From positions 1-64,000 of the forward strand of contig DAIMEJ010000005.1 of assembly GCA_036725345.1 (NCBI GenBank): a DNA stretch of 64,000 nt. Reading direction: 5' to 3'. How positions within the stretch are numbered: the stretch's first letter is position 1; each line of letters opens with the position of its first letter. The notes beneath the pieces were generated by a model. The model did no database searches. It was not told the DNA's origin and saw only the letters and a list, made by a program, of their open reading frames with translations. Position numbers and translations under genes: made by a program. This document shows, one piece after another, positions 33,156 to 40,258 of this stretch. The DNA is from JAPLJU01 sp036725345. Its GTDB lineage: Bacteria; Desulfobacterota; Syntrophia; Syntrophales; UBA2192.

Positions 33156-33260
33156 TCACCGCACCATAAACGAAAGAATCCAAAAGATCACAGCCGCCGT
33201 CACTATAAAGCAATAGACGATCCCCGGCGGGCTTTTGATTAAGTCTCTGAAAGTCTCCAT
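33156..33260 (-). CDS. 34-residue single-pass membrane microprotein
   Basis: ATG at 33258-33260 follows the stop of the HTH gene after one base (TGACATG). A GGAG site lies nine bases upstream inside that gene. The product METFRDLIKSPPGIVYCFIV continues TAAVIFWILSFMVR: a short amphipathic start, then one transmembrane helix. The coupling, site and composition support a real gene. Function is unknown. Confidence 0.55.
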   Translation of the reverse strand: METFRDLIKSPPGIVYCFIVTAAVIFWILSFMVR

Positions 33261-33261
33261 G

Positions 33262-33573
33262 TCATTTCTCCGTTGATCCGTTCTGAATGAGGGCGATCAC
33301 GCTCGACCTGAAGATACGGATCATCTTCCCCGTCGGATTGATGCCCCTGATGATGCCCTCGTCCTGCCATTCATAAATTTTCTTGATGGACACCCTGAAG
33401 AAAGCCGCAACCTCTTTCGGCTTCAGGAGATCACGATCGGGAAGCCCTTCGATGCTTTTCAAAGAGTGCGCCGCCTTCCCCTGCCAATCTTTTTTTAGGG
33501 ACGGCCCGGAAGAAAGGGGAAAAAACCGGGCCATCCCCCGGAAAAGAGGTGACGGTATCGCCTGCGCTAACAA
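33262..33573 (-). CDS. Helix-turn-helix (excisionase-like) DNA-binding protein
   Basis: The protein has up to 103 residues; the conserved part is the C-terminal 60. It shows the MerR/excisionase-type fold LLKPKEVAAFFRVSIKKIYE, then WQDEGIIRGINPTGKMIRIF with the wing, and RSSVIALIQ. The start is uncertain: 33573 and 33534 (MARFF) are both possible. It lies just downstream of the capsid gene and could be an excisionase or a regulator of packaging genes. Confidence 0.7.
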   Translation of the reverse strand: MLAQAIPSPLFRGMARFFPLSSGPSLKKDWQGKAAHSLKSIEGLPDRDLLKPKEVAAFFRVSIKKIYEWQDEGIIRGINPTGKMIRIFRSSVIALIQNGSTEK

Positions 33574-33645
33574 AGGGATTTAACCCCGCGCGGCACACAG
33601 GCGATTTTCCGCGCCCGTCATCACGGTCAAGACGCCGCGCTTAAC

Positions 33646-34941
33646 TTATGTGAGGATCGCGGCCCACGAAAGCGAATCCGATCCGTTTGCGGGCGTGATC
33701 GCCGACTTCCAGATCGAAACGCCGTCCGCACGCAGGCAGGCCCGCCACGAAATCAAGTCCTCGGACCATCTCGCGCTGTTCGTGCTTTCAAGCGTCACTT
33801 CCTGCCTCATGGCGAGGATATACTGCGAGAGATCGGCGCAGACCAGATCGCCCTTTGTCCCGAGGGCCGAGAGCCGATCGGACACGATCAAAGGCCTGCC
33901 TAAAATGCTCATCGCAAAATCGCCCTGAATGTTCCCGCCCGAGATCGGCCAGATCAGGCCGTTCGCATCGTCCTTCAATCTCAAAATTTGCAGAAAAGCC
34001 CCCGGAGAGCATATCCAGACAACATTCGTGAGAAGCGGGGGCCAGATGCGCGAGAGCATCGCGGTGATGTCCGCATATCCGATCGCTCCCGCCGTCGCCC
34101 TCGCGATGCTGACCGCCGAGGGGGAGTCGATAACGCCCAACGGCTGACCGACGCCGCTCCCGACGAGGATCGCCTTGTCAAGACCCCCGGCGATCGCCTG
34201 CACAAGAGCGCCGCCTAACTGTGTCCCGAAGTCGATCCCGTCCTGCACAAGCTCCCTCGACGCCGAGGCATAAACGATCAGTTTTTTCGGAGTGAGAAGG
34301 ACGCTCGTTAGTTCCGGGGACACTTCGGTTGATGCCGTGGCCTCGGCGGTCCATGTCGCTTCGATGTTCCCGACTTCTCCCGTGGTCCGGTCGAAAGAGT
34401 TCCACAGGGGGAAGTTCGTGTCGCCTGTCACCGGGACGGTTCGGACATACTTTGCCGTCACGCTTTGCGCCGCGATCAGGTTGACAAGGGCCGCGGACCA
34501 AAATTCTGGCACAAGAAAACCTCCCAGAACGCCCCCGCCTGCGATGTTCGTCCTTCTCTCGACGGTCCCGGTCGCCACGGCGTTGCAGAAGTCGCTGAAG
34601 CTGTCATACCCACCGCGATCCTCGGACGGCCCGAAAAGCCGCCGATAGTCAAGGCCGATCTGACCGAGCCGGGGGATCGGATCGAGCGATCGGGTTGTTT
34701 TGGGCTGATGAAGCCGTCTGATCGGCTCATTATCCCTGCGATCCAGTTCGGCGAAGATTTCCTTTTCCTGTTTTTCGAGATCGCGGTATTTCTGATCCTC
34801 GGCCTCCGACAGTTCCCCGGCCTTCTCGCTGTCCGTGAGAATACGGCTCATGCGATGCAGGATGTCCCCGCGATTCTCCCTCAATTCCGCGTCTGACATT
34901 TTCTTGAAATCTGGGTTCGTTGTTTCGGTGCGTGCTTTCAT
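33646..34941 (-). CDS. HK97-family phage major capsid protein
   Basis: The 431-residue protein shows the HK97 plan. The N-terminal ~75 residues form a charged coiled-coil delta domain (MSDAELRENRGDILHRMSRI ... LSEAEDQKYRDLEKQEKEIF). The spine and P-domain region follows: GGFLVPEFWSAALVNLIAAQ, PLWNSFDRTTGEVGNIEATW, TSVLLTPKKLIVYASASREL, DKAILVGSGVGQPLGV, VVWICSPGAFLQILRLKDD and ILGRPLIVSDRLSALGTKGD. Such proteins polymerise into proheads and usually need a protease and portal; neither is found nearby. The frame is intact. A hairpin terminator lies upstream at 34993-35045. Confidence 0.93.
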   Translation of the reverse strand: MKARTETTNPDFKKMSDAELRENRGDILHRMSRILTDSEKAGELSEAEDQKYRDLEKQEKEIFAELDRRDNEPIRRLHQPKTTRSLDPIPRLGQIGLDYRRLFGPSEDRGGYDSFSDFCNAVATGTVERRTNIAGGGVLGGFLVPEFWSAALVNLIAAQSVTAKYVRTVPVTGDTNFPLWNSFDRTTGEVGNIEATWTAEATASTEVSPELTSVLLTPKKLIVYASASRELVQDGIDFGTQLGGALVQAIAGGLDKAILVGSGVGQPLGVIDSPSAVSIARATAGAIGYADITAMLSRIWPPLLTNVVWICSPGAFLQILRLKDDANGLIWPISGGNIQGDFAMSILGRPLIVSDRLSALGTKGDLVCADLSQYILAMRQEVTLESTNSARWSEDLISWRACLRADGVSIWKSAITPANGSDSLSWAAILT

Positions 34942-34992
34942 TTATCCTCCATTGAAGGTTGAATTTGCCTTCCACACCGACCACAAAATAAA

Positions 34993-35045
34993 AAACGGGC
35001 GTTGCCTTCCTTATCCCTCCTCAGAGGGGGAAAGCACGCCCGTTT
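34993..35045 (-). terminator. Hairpin terminator-like structure before the capsid gene
   Basis: AAACGGGCG (34993-35001) pairs with CGCCCGTTT (35037-35045), enclosing an inner CCCTC-CTCA-GAGGG stem-loop; on the minus strand a TTTTTT run follows. It separates the small-terminase block from the capsid gene. Confidence 0.7.
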
Positions 35046-35102
35046 CAATTTCATGGCGGCTTCTATGTTCTTTTTTATTCATATCACATCCTGACCTGAT
35101 AT

Positions 35103-35390
35103 TCAATCGGAATCATCATGACGCCGCTTTTTCGGCATCTCATAATCATAATAGGCGCGGGGCTTCTCGTCGGCCTTCAGGGTCACGAACACGCCGGGGA
35201 GCCGGGGCTTCCCCGCAAGGCCCATGAGATAGGCGCGGTTCGCAAACCATCTTTCCCTGCGCTCGGAATCGTCGCGGAAGGGATAGCCACCGCCCAAGTG
35301 CCAGCCAGCCAATAAATGCGCCGTCTGAAACGGGGTCAGACCGGAATCATTCAGGCGTTCGATTTTTTTCTTGACGGGCTTCCTCGGCAT
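35103..35390 (-). CDS. Phage-like protein of unknown function
   Basis: The protein is 95 residues from the ATG at 35390 (MPRKPVKKKIERLNDSGLTP), with GAGGATC upstream; an upstream extension to 35561 overlaps the small terminase in another frame. It contains TPFQTAHLLAGWHLGGGYPF and RWFANRAYLMGLAGKPRL and ends in a basic tail. It begins 10 bases after the small terminase stop, so it may act in packaging. Not recognised. Confidence 0.6.
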   Translation of the reverse strand: MPRKPVKKKIERLNDSGLTPFQTAHLLAGWHLGGGYPFRDDSERRERWFANRAYLMGLAGKPRLPGVFVTLKADEKPRAYYDYEMPKKRRHDDSD

Positions 35391-35400
35391 ATTCTGATCC

Positions 35401-35730
35401 TCACTTATAAAGTCCCGGCGGGCGGCTCTCGGGGATGCTCCCGAGATCGATCGCGATCTCGCGGACGGCCCGCAGGAATCCGATCCGCGATTGCTGAATG
35501 ATCTTCGTCCCGGGATGCTCCACAAGCCCGCCGTATCGGTTCCTGATGAACATCCCGTCACTTTCGATCGCCTTCATCGCCTGATCCTCATCGTCGAGAA
35601 AAAGGCACGCCCGCTCAAGACGGGCGAGATCGTGAGCGTCCCTGATCTCAAATTCTTTAAGAACGGCTATCCAGAATTTTCGGCCCGCTTCCTTCAGGGT
35701 CGAAGGCGGCTCCGGTTTGTCAATCGTCAT
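35401..35730 (-). CDS. P27-family phage terminase small subunit
   Basis: The 109-residue protein matches the P27 (Terminase_4) small subunit pattern. It opens PPSTLKEAGRKFWIAVLKEF, continues DAHDLARLERACLFLDDEDQ and GMFIRNRYGGLVEHPGTKII, and ends FLRAVREIAIDLGSIPESRP PGLYK. Small terminases recognise the pac or cos site and recruit the large terminase motor, which is not encoded here. Together with the capsid gene this suggests the element redirects packaging by a helper phage. Confidence 0.82.
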   Translation of the reverse strand: MTIDKPEPPSTLKEAGRKFWIAVLKEFEIRDAHDLARLERACLFLDDEDQAMKAIESDGMFIRNRYGGLVEHPGTKIIQQSRIGFLRAVREIAIDLGSIPESRPPGLYK

Positions 35731-35833
35731 ACATACTCCCTCAATCGCTTTGAACAGGGTGAAAACGCACTAAGCGGACAGACCGGGAGCGTTATACGAC
35801 GGAAAGTTTTTCGAAAGTCGATGCCCCCCGGCG

Positions 35834-36055
35834 TCATTGAATAAGCCTCGGTTTCCCGTCAATGCCCTGTTCCTCAAGTTCCTGTGCGGCTCTGTCCACA
35901 AGATATTGCCCGATGATGCCGACGATCCCCTGAAGCGTTATCGCCGCGTTTTGCAGGCCTTCGAGATCGCCCTTTGCCATGAAGCCGTTCACCCACGCCG
36001 CGATCCGCTCGACCTCTTTTCGGTTCTCACGCATGAATTTGTCTGGTTTGTCCAT
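35834..36055 (-). CDS. Small helical protein of unknown function
   Basis: The 73-residue protein reads MDKPDKFMRENRKEVERIAA then VNGFMAKGDLEGLQNAAITL and IGQYLVDRAAQELEEQGIDG. It is predicted to be all helical and has no known motif. It lies between the replication protein and the small terminase on the same strand, with a gap of about 100 bases to the terminase start in which nothing is seen. Confidence 0.55.
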   Translation of the reverse strand: MDKPDKFMRENRKEVERIAAWVNGFMAKGDLEGLQNAAITLQGIVGIIGQYLVDRAAQELEEQGIDGKPRLIQ

Positions 36056-36128
36056 GTTCGTTCCTCTCTGTTTTTTTTAGATTCGCCCCGGCCCGATTCC
36101 GTGCGCTCAGACAAGATTTCCCTTGTGG

Positions 36129-38144
36129 TTATCCTTCCCGGCTCGGGAAAGGGACACTCGTTGAACATCTGCGCCCCTGTGCGATAATAGGACGCAACGG
36201 CTCAAATTGAAGTTTTGCCCCCCGTGGATTCCGAAACCGGATATGCTGACCCTCGGGCAACCGGATGTCATCAACGATATACCGGACCTTCTTCAGAATG
36301 ACATAGCCGTCGATGCCGCCCTGCTCTTTCCACATCGTCATGTGAATTGTCGCCGCATACTCGCTCTGTTGTTTTCCCTTTGCGGTATTCACGCCCTCGT
36401 CCTTCTGGATGGCGACCAATACCACGCCGCTTCCGACCCTGCTTTTCATCCGTCTTAGATAGGTGTCCAGATTCGGATAATCGTCCGGGCTGAATTGAAA
36501 CCAATCCAGAATGTTTATGGCGTCGGGGACGATCAGGTCGGGATAATCGGCGGCAGGACGGGCGACTTCTTCACGGAAGTGGAAACGCCAATCATTCATC
36601 AGGCGGTGAAACCGTGGATCGGCTTCCTGTTCGAAACGGCGCAGATAGATGTTCACCTCATGCCGATTCAGTTCGGTCGATGTATAGACAATCCGGTGAT
36701 CGTGGTCGTTCAATCGGATGAAGTTAAAGAAATAGGTTGATTTCCCTGACCCCGGCTCACCCGCAAGGACGATGAGCGAACCGGGATGGATGTCGGCATA
36801 TTCGTGAAACCCGCCGGGAAGGGCGAGGCTGATAGGCTCTACCTGCTCTACATTCCGATAATCCACGAAACCGATGTGCGACAAAACCCGCCGATAAGCC
36901 CCGGCCCTCTGCGGATGCCGTTCCGCATCGCCCCTCTGCACGGCACGGTGCAGATATGTTTTCGTCCTCACCGTCTTAATTCCCGTCCACCGGGAAACCT
37001 CGTCAATGGTCGTCCACTTCCCTTCGTTTGCGAGGCAATCCAGAATCTTCCCATAATCAGAAGGCTGTGACCTGAATTGTGACTTCGAGTGACCGTCACA
37101 GGGTTGCTGTGACCTGTTTTCGTCGGCAGTTTCGTTCAAGTCCCCGAAATCATTAGAGGCGGCATTTTTTTCGGGCGTTTCGTCAGCCTGTGACCTGCGT
37201 GCGTGCGTATTAAAAGATATATTTATATATTCCACATGTGGTGACTGATCCTCTGCGGTATCATCGCCGGGAGCTTGTGACACATTTTGTGACAGGTAAC
37301 GCCTTGCCCTCTTGATCTCATCGGCAAGCCAACGGTGACGGCCCCCGCCCTTCCCCCGGTACTTCAGGCCGCAGGGATAATTCTCGAAGATGTGATAGAC
37401 GGCCCCCGGCTCTGCGCCCTGTGACAGCATGGAGCATATCAGGGCGAACCCCGCTTCGGATCGCGAGGGGTACTTCCCGATCGCCCCTTCCGTGACGAAA
37501 GCCCGAAGGTCATCCGAAAAAGTGAAGTCCTCGGGATCGACCTCGACGGGGTTGCCCAGTTCCATGTCGTTGTCGCCGTCGGCTTCCTCGTCTGCGGCAA
37601 GGCCCAGAAACCACTCGGGCGCCTCGGCGATCCGCACATCGAGCGATATTTCATACAGCTTCCCCGTGTCCGGGTGAACAGAGCCGGGAGCGACCACGCA
37701 TCCCCCGTCGGCCCTGATGTCGAAGCCGTGTTCCTTGAACGTCCGGTTGCGGTATCGCGTGCCGTTCTTCGGGTAGCGGAAGTAGTAGTGAAACTTTCCC
37801 GATCCTGTCATGACCTCAAGCGTGGTCGGGAGTCTCCACTTCTGACCCTCGGCGTACTTCCGAAACCGATCAAGATCGTCAATATCGAGAACGATCAGGC
37901 CCGATGCGGGACCGCAGGCGATCCCGGCGTTCTTGCCGATGTACTCACAGCCGTGAAACGGCCTTTGCTCCCTGCACCACTTCTGCCAATCGCTTTCGAA
38001 GGGAGCCTTGCCGATGAGCGGTATTAGGGAAAGGTCTCTCTCGTCGTGTAGCTCCCGCCACAGCAAGGGCGATTTATTTTCTGCGAGTGTTCCGACCTGC
38101 TCGGGCGTCAAGTCTTTCCACTTCCTTTCCGGTTGTTCGTTCAT
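36129..38144 (-). CDS. Prim-Pol primase fused to a RecA/AAA-type ATPase
   Basis: The 671-residue protein starts at 38144 (MNEQPERKWKDLTPEQVGTL) behind GGAGGTGG. Residues about 30-190 form a bifunctional primase-polymerase domain with the metal-binding pair in LIVLDIDDLDRF (Asp 87, Asp 89), a TGSGKFHYYFRYP strand and DIRADGGCVVAPGSVH. A variable linker follows. The C-terminal half is a P-loop ATPase with Walker A SLIVLAGEPGSGKSTYFFNF near 462-470, and RIVYTSTELNRHEV and VVLVAIQKDEGVNTAKGKQQ resembling DnaB/RecA-type motifs. It would prime and drive replication of the excised element. Confidence 0.88.
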   Translation of the reverse strand: MNEQPERKWKDLTPEQVGTLAENKSPLLWRELHDERDLSLIPLIGKAPFESDWQKWCREQRPFHGCEYIGKNAGIACGPASGLIVLDIDDLDRFRKYAEGQKWRLPTTLEVMTGSGKFHYYFRYPKNGTRYRNRTFKEHGFDIRADGGCVVAPGSVHPDTGKLYEISLDVRIAEAPEWFLGLAADEEADGDNDMELGNPVEVDPEDFTFSDDLRAFVTEGAIGKYPSRSEAGFALICSMLSQGAEPGAVYHIFENYPCGLKYRGKGGGRHRWLADEIKRARRYLSQNVSQAPGDDTAEDQSPHVEYINISFNTHARRSQADETPEKNAASNDFGDLNETADENRSQQPCDGHSKSQFRSQPSDYGKILDCLANEGKWTTIDEVSRWTGIKTVRTKTYLHRAVQRGDAERHPQRAGAYRRVLSHIGFVDYRNVEQVEPISLALPGGFHEYADIHPGSLIVLAGEPGSGKSTYFFNFIRLNDHDHRIVYTSTELNRHEVNIYLRRFEQEADPRFHRLMNDWRFHFREEVARPAADYPDLIVPDAINILDWFQFSPDDYPNLDTYLRRMKSRVGSGVVLVAIQKDEGVNTAKGKQQSEYAATIHMTMWKEQGGIDGYVILKKVRYIVDDIRLPEGQHIRFRNPRGAKLQFEPLRPIIAQGRRCSTSVPFPSREG

Positions 38145-38242
38145 ATCCACCTCCGAAATGGATGTCCGATAGTCAAGGCGCGGGGAGCGGGTCGGAGTTC
38201 CCGCCGTCAGCCGATCGAGCCTACCCCGCACCCATTTTGCCG

Positions 38243-39196
38243 TCACGATAGAAGCCGCTTTTTGTCTTGTTCGTTGTCTGATTCGTGGCGATTTCTATCT
38301 CCGTCCAGTTCTGCAAATTGTCTCAGGAGCCGAGCCTTCCCTGCGTCAAAACTAAGCCTTGCCGATGTCCCTTCGTATATGTCCGAATTGAAAGTTTCCC
38401 TGCGAACAACCAAATGGTCTATCTGGTCACTCAAGCGCGGCATCATGTCGGCAACATACTGAATGAATGAACCGAACGGTTGTATTTGATAAAGCTTTCC
38501 GTCTTGCCCTGTGTCGGTTGTCTGTTCTGCTTTCTGTTCAACGAAAACATCCATCCGCCTGATTATAATTTGAGCTAACGTTCTTGCCCGTTCAAATGTA
38601 GCTTCCTTCCAATTCTTCGGCGGCTCTTTAGGAAGGATCAAAAGAACCCGTTCAAGCGTTTCAATATAAATCTGCGCTTCAAGGCTATCTTCTATCGAAG
38701 ATGCTTTGCTTTTCGATTGCTCTTTTCTCTGCTTTTCTTTCTCGTAATTTATGGCATTGATAACGGCGGTCTTTGTCGGGATGTCCTCGTTCTCCCTCGC
38801 CTGCGCTTTTATTTTCTCCACCACAGCCGGGTTCTCGGAAATGGCTCGGGCCTGATGCGCTCGCTTATGGTCTATGCCTTCGGGAAGCACTTTTGATGGT
38901 GTACCCTTCGGGACACCTTTCCGTCCGGTCATCGCTTTATCCCTGCTCGGCAATAGCTCACCGATGCGGCCTTCAATATCGAGAAGAAGTTCCCCCGCAT
39001 CCTGACCGTCTTTCAGCGTGGCCTTTCGCTGTTCTTCTGCCATACCTAACTTGTCCATCGCCTTGACCTTCGCCCGGTAATAACTGACAGCCGCTTGCCC
39101 AATGAATGACAACGGCACAAGGTCATCCAGTTTTCCGGGCAGTAGCTTCTGCGCCTTCACCAGTTTGAAAATCTCTGTGGCTTCTTTTCCCTTCAT
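38243..39196 (-). CDS. Element protein of unknown function (possible replication accessory)
   Basis: The protein is 317 residues from the ATG at 39196 (MKGKEATEIFKLVKAQKLLP), with AAGAAGGGGG upstream; the frame extends to 39235 without a better site. Highly charged, with a central block ELLLDIEGRIGELLPSRDKA, RKGVPKGTPSKVLPEGIDHK and RAHQARAISENPAVVEKIKA that resembles DNA-binding phage proteins with a ParB-like helix-turn-helix layout, and a helical C-terminus. It directly precedes the Prim-Pol gene. Function is unknown. Confidence 0.6.
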   Translation of the reverse strand: MKGKEATEIFKLVKAQKLLPGKLDDLVPLSFIGQAAVSYYRAKVKAMDKLGMAEEQRKATLKDGQDAGELLLDIEGRIGELLPSRDKAMTGRKGVPKGTPSKVLPEGIDHKRAHQARAISENPAVVEKIKAQARENEDIPTKTAVINAINYEKEKQRKEQSKSKASSIEDSLEAQIYIETLERVLLILPKEPPKNWKEATFERARTLAQIIIRRMDVFVEQKAEQTTDTGQDGKLYQIQPFGSFIQYVADMMPRLSDQIDHLVVRRETFNSDIYEGTSARLSFDAGKARLLRQFAELDGDRNRHESDNEQDKKRLLS

Positions 39197-39221
39197 GGTA
39201 TGCCCCCTTCTTTTTCTTTTT

Positions 39222-39416
39222 TTATTCCTTGACAACCTCGTTGAGCTTCACACCCGGCGATGCATCGGCCCACGATTCGATTTCGTCACGGAAAAAAATT
39301 AACCGTCCACCCGCCTTCCTGAATGGGATCCGTCGGCGAAGCACAAGGTTCCTGACGGCTCCCGGTGTCCGGTGGAGATAATTGCTCACATGCTGTACCA
39401 ACCAAATTTCACGCAT
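39222..39416 (-). CDS. AlpA/excisionase-like helix-turn-helix protein
   Basis: The 64-residue protein is a winged-helix excisionase-type protein: WLVQHVSNYLHRTPGAVRNL is the HTH, then RRIPFRKAGGRLIFFRDEIE with the wing, ending SWADAS. Such proteins act as directionality factors or activators. It overlaps the XRE gene by eight bases and heads the early operon. Confidence 0.8.
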   Translation of the reverse strand: MREIWLVQHVSNYLHRTPGAVRNLVLRRRIPFRKAGGRLIFFRDEIESWADASPGVKLNEVVKE

Positions 39417-39609
39417 CGGGAAAGATTTCCTTCTCGTCGCAGGTGAGAAGCTTCGCCCACTTCCTGCGTTGCTCTGCCGTCAGAACCTTCCGTCCCCGCA
39501 GGACGCGGGACACATCGGCTTCGTGGATTCCGACCTCGCGTGCAAACTCCCATTGTGACCCGTGGGTTTCGATGATCCGGGCCTTCAGCTTCCTGTTCAC
39601 ATCCTTCAT
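39409..39609 (-). CDS. XRE/Cro-type helix-turn-helix repressor
   Basis: The 66-residue protein is a small lambda-Cro-like regulator: ARIIETHGSQWEFAREVGIH, then EADVSRVLRGRKVLTAEQRR forms helices 2-4 of an HTH_3 fold. It is the first gene of the early operon and likely controls it. A hairpin with T-run lies between it and its presumed promoter (39637-39669). Confidence 0.82.
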   Translation of the reverse strand: MKDVNRKLKARIIETHGSQWEFAREVGIHEADVSRVLRGRKVLTAEQRRKWAKLLTCDEKEIFPDA

Positions 39610-39636
39610 GGCTCGCTCCTATGCTGAAAATAAAAA

Positions 39637-39669
39637 AAGCCGCCCACGCCAAACGGCGTGAACGGCCTT
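39637..39669 (-). terminator. Hairpin with T-run upstream of the XRE gene
   Basis: CACGCC (39645-39650) and GGCGTG (39655-39660) form an inner hairpin enclosed by AAGCCG/CGGCCTT; on the minus strand a run of seven T residues follows, 22 bases before the XRE start codon. It could be an attenuator. Confidence 0.55.
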
Positions 39670-39970
39670 CCAATTGCGAATTGTGTTTTTTAAAGAGCCA
39701 TCATTGCAAATGCCGCTTCACACGCATGGCGGTGTCAACTAACTGCGCTGGGACGAAAAGGGTAATCACATCTGCGATGATGTTCTGAATAAATTTTACT
39801 GTGTTATTTCTGAACGTCAACAAGAAAATTGCTTATGCCGAAAATACTGCCCTATCTGATGCATCTGATGCATGGAAAGGTGTTGTGAAAATTACTGTGA
39901 CTCGGGAGGCGAAAAGCGGGTTTTTTGTGCTTTACCGTACTTTCTGTGATACTCATCGAGAAAAAGAAAA
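39670..39970. other. Regulatory gap at the right end of the element
   Basis: No convincing gene. A 68-codon plus-strand frame at 39801-40007 has no ribosome site and enters the terminator, so it is not called. The region includes a tandem TCTGATGCA repeat and presumably the early promoter. Confidence 0.5.
39855..39872. repeat. Tandem TCTGATGCA repeat, possible operator
   Basis: Two adjacent copies of TCTGATGCA followed by T. They lie upstream of the XRE/excisionase operon and could be repressor sites. Confidence 0.4.
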
Positions 39971-40003
39971 AGGGTCGCAAGTCATTGATATACCTGCAAC
40001 CCT
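39971..40003 (-). terminator. Terminator of the tRNA-Cys gene supplied by the element
   Basis: AGGGTCGCA (39971-39979) pairs with TGCAACCCT (39995-40003) with one G-U pair; on the minus strand it is followed by TTTTTCTTTTT. A diverged copy lies next to the truncated tRNA at 29393-29428. Confidence 0.7.
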
Positions 40004-40015
40004 CTGACTTTATTT

Positions 40016-40091
40016 TGGAGGCGGCAACCGGATTCGAACCGGTGAATAACGGTTTTGCAGACCGCTGCCTTAGCCACTTGGCTATGCCGCC
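40016..40091 (-). tRNA. tRNA-Cys (GCA)
   Basis: On the minus strand the gene reads GGCGGCA at its 5' end and TGCCGCC-T-CCA at its 3' end, a perfect 7-bp acceptor stem with encoded CCA. The anticodon stem-loop is CGGTCTGCAAAACCG with GCA anticodon, and the T-arm carries GGTTCGAATCC. It is the integration target of the element; its 3' 47 bases are duplicated at 29439-29485. Confidence 0.96.
40017..40063 (-). repeat. attR: 47-bp direct repeat within tRNA-Cys
   Basis: Identical to attL at 29439-29485. It covers the tRNA from the anticodon loop through the 3' end, so tRNA function is restored by the element. Confidence 0.9.
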
Positions 40092-40100
40092 GTAAATGTC

Positions 40101-40175
40101 TGGAGCGGGCGAACGGATTTGAACCGTCGACGTCTACCTTGGCAAGGTAGCACTCTACCGCTGAGTTACGCCCGC
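40101..40175 (-). tRNA. tRNA-Gly (GCC)
   Basis: The minus-strand gene has a GCGGGCG/CGCCCGC acceptor stem, D-arm with AGCGGTAGAGT, anticodon loop CTTGCCAAG with GCC anticodon, T-arm GGTTCAAATCC and encoded CCA. It lies nine bases upstream of tRNA-Cys and is cotranscribed with it. Confidence 0.96.
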
Positions 40176-40192
40176 TCGAATAGAGGGGATTA

Positions 40193-40220
40193 TTAATAGC
40201 AAATCGGCGCATCTTGTCAA
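40193..40220 (-). promoter_or_regulatory. Promoter of the tRNA-Gly/tRNA-Cys operon
   Basis: On the minus strand, TTGACA (40220-40215) and TATTAA (40198-40193) are 16 bases apart, 17 bases upstream of the tRNA-Gly 5' end. Confidence 0.7.
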
Positions 40221-40258
40221 TAAAAAATTCTCGAGGGTTCGACGGGCCTGAATGAATC

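Larger units (their letters stand above)
29439..40063. mobile_element. Integrated satellite-like element in tRNA-Cys
   Basis: About 10.6 kb lies between 47-bp perfect direct repeats. Site-specific integration is shown by a tyrosine integrase at the left end and by the intact tRNA-Cys at the right. The gene order from the right is XRE regulator, excisionase-like HTH, unknown, Prim-Pol/ATPase, small proteins, small terminase, unknown, HK97 capsid, HTH, integrase, small cargo. No portal, prohead protease, large terminase, tail or lysis gene can be recognised. The content suggests a phage satellite that needs a helper, or a decayed prophage; compact spacing and intact frames favour the former. 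Confidence 0.85.

Noticed and set aside
39801..40007. 68-codon plus-strand frame near attR
   Set aside because: No ribosome site, composition of a control region, and it runs into the tRNA-Cys terminator.
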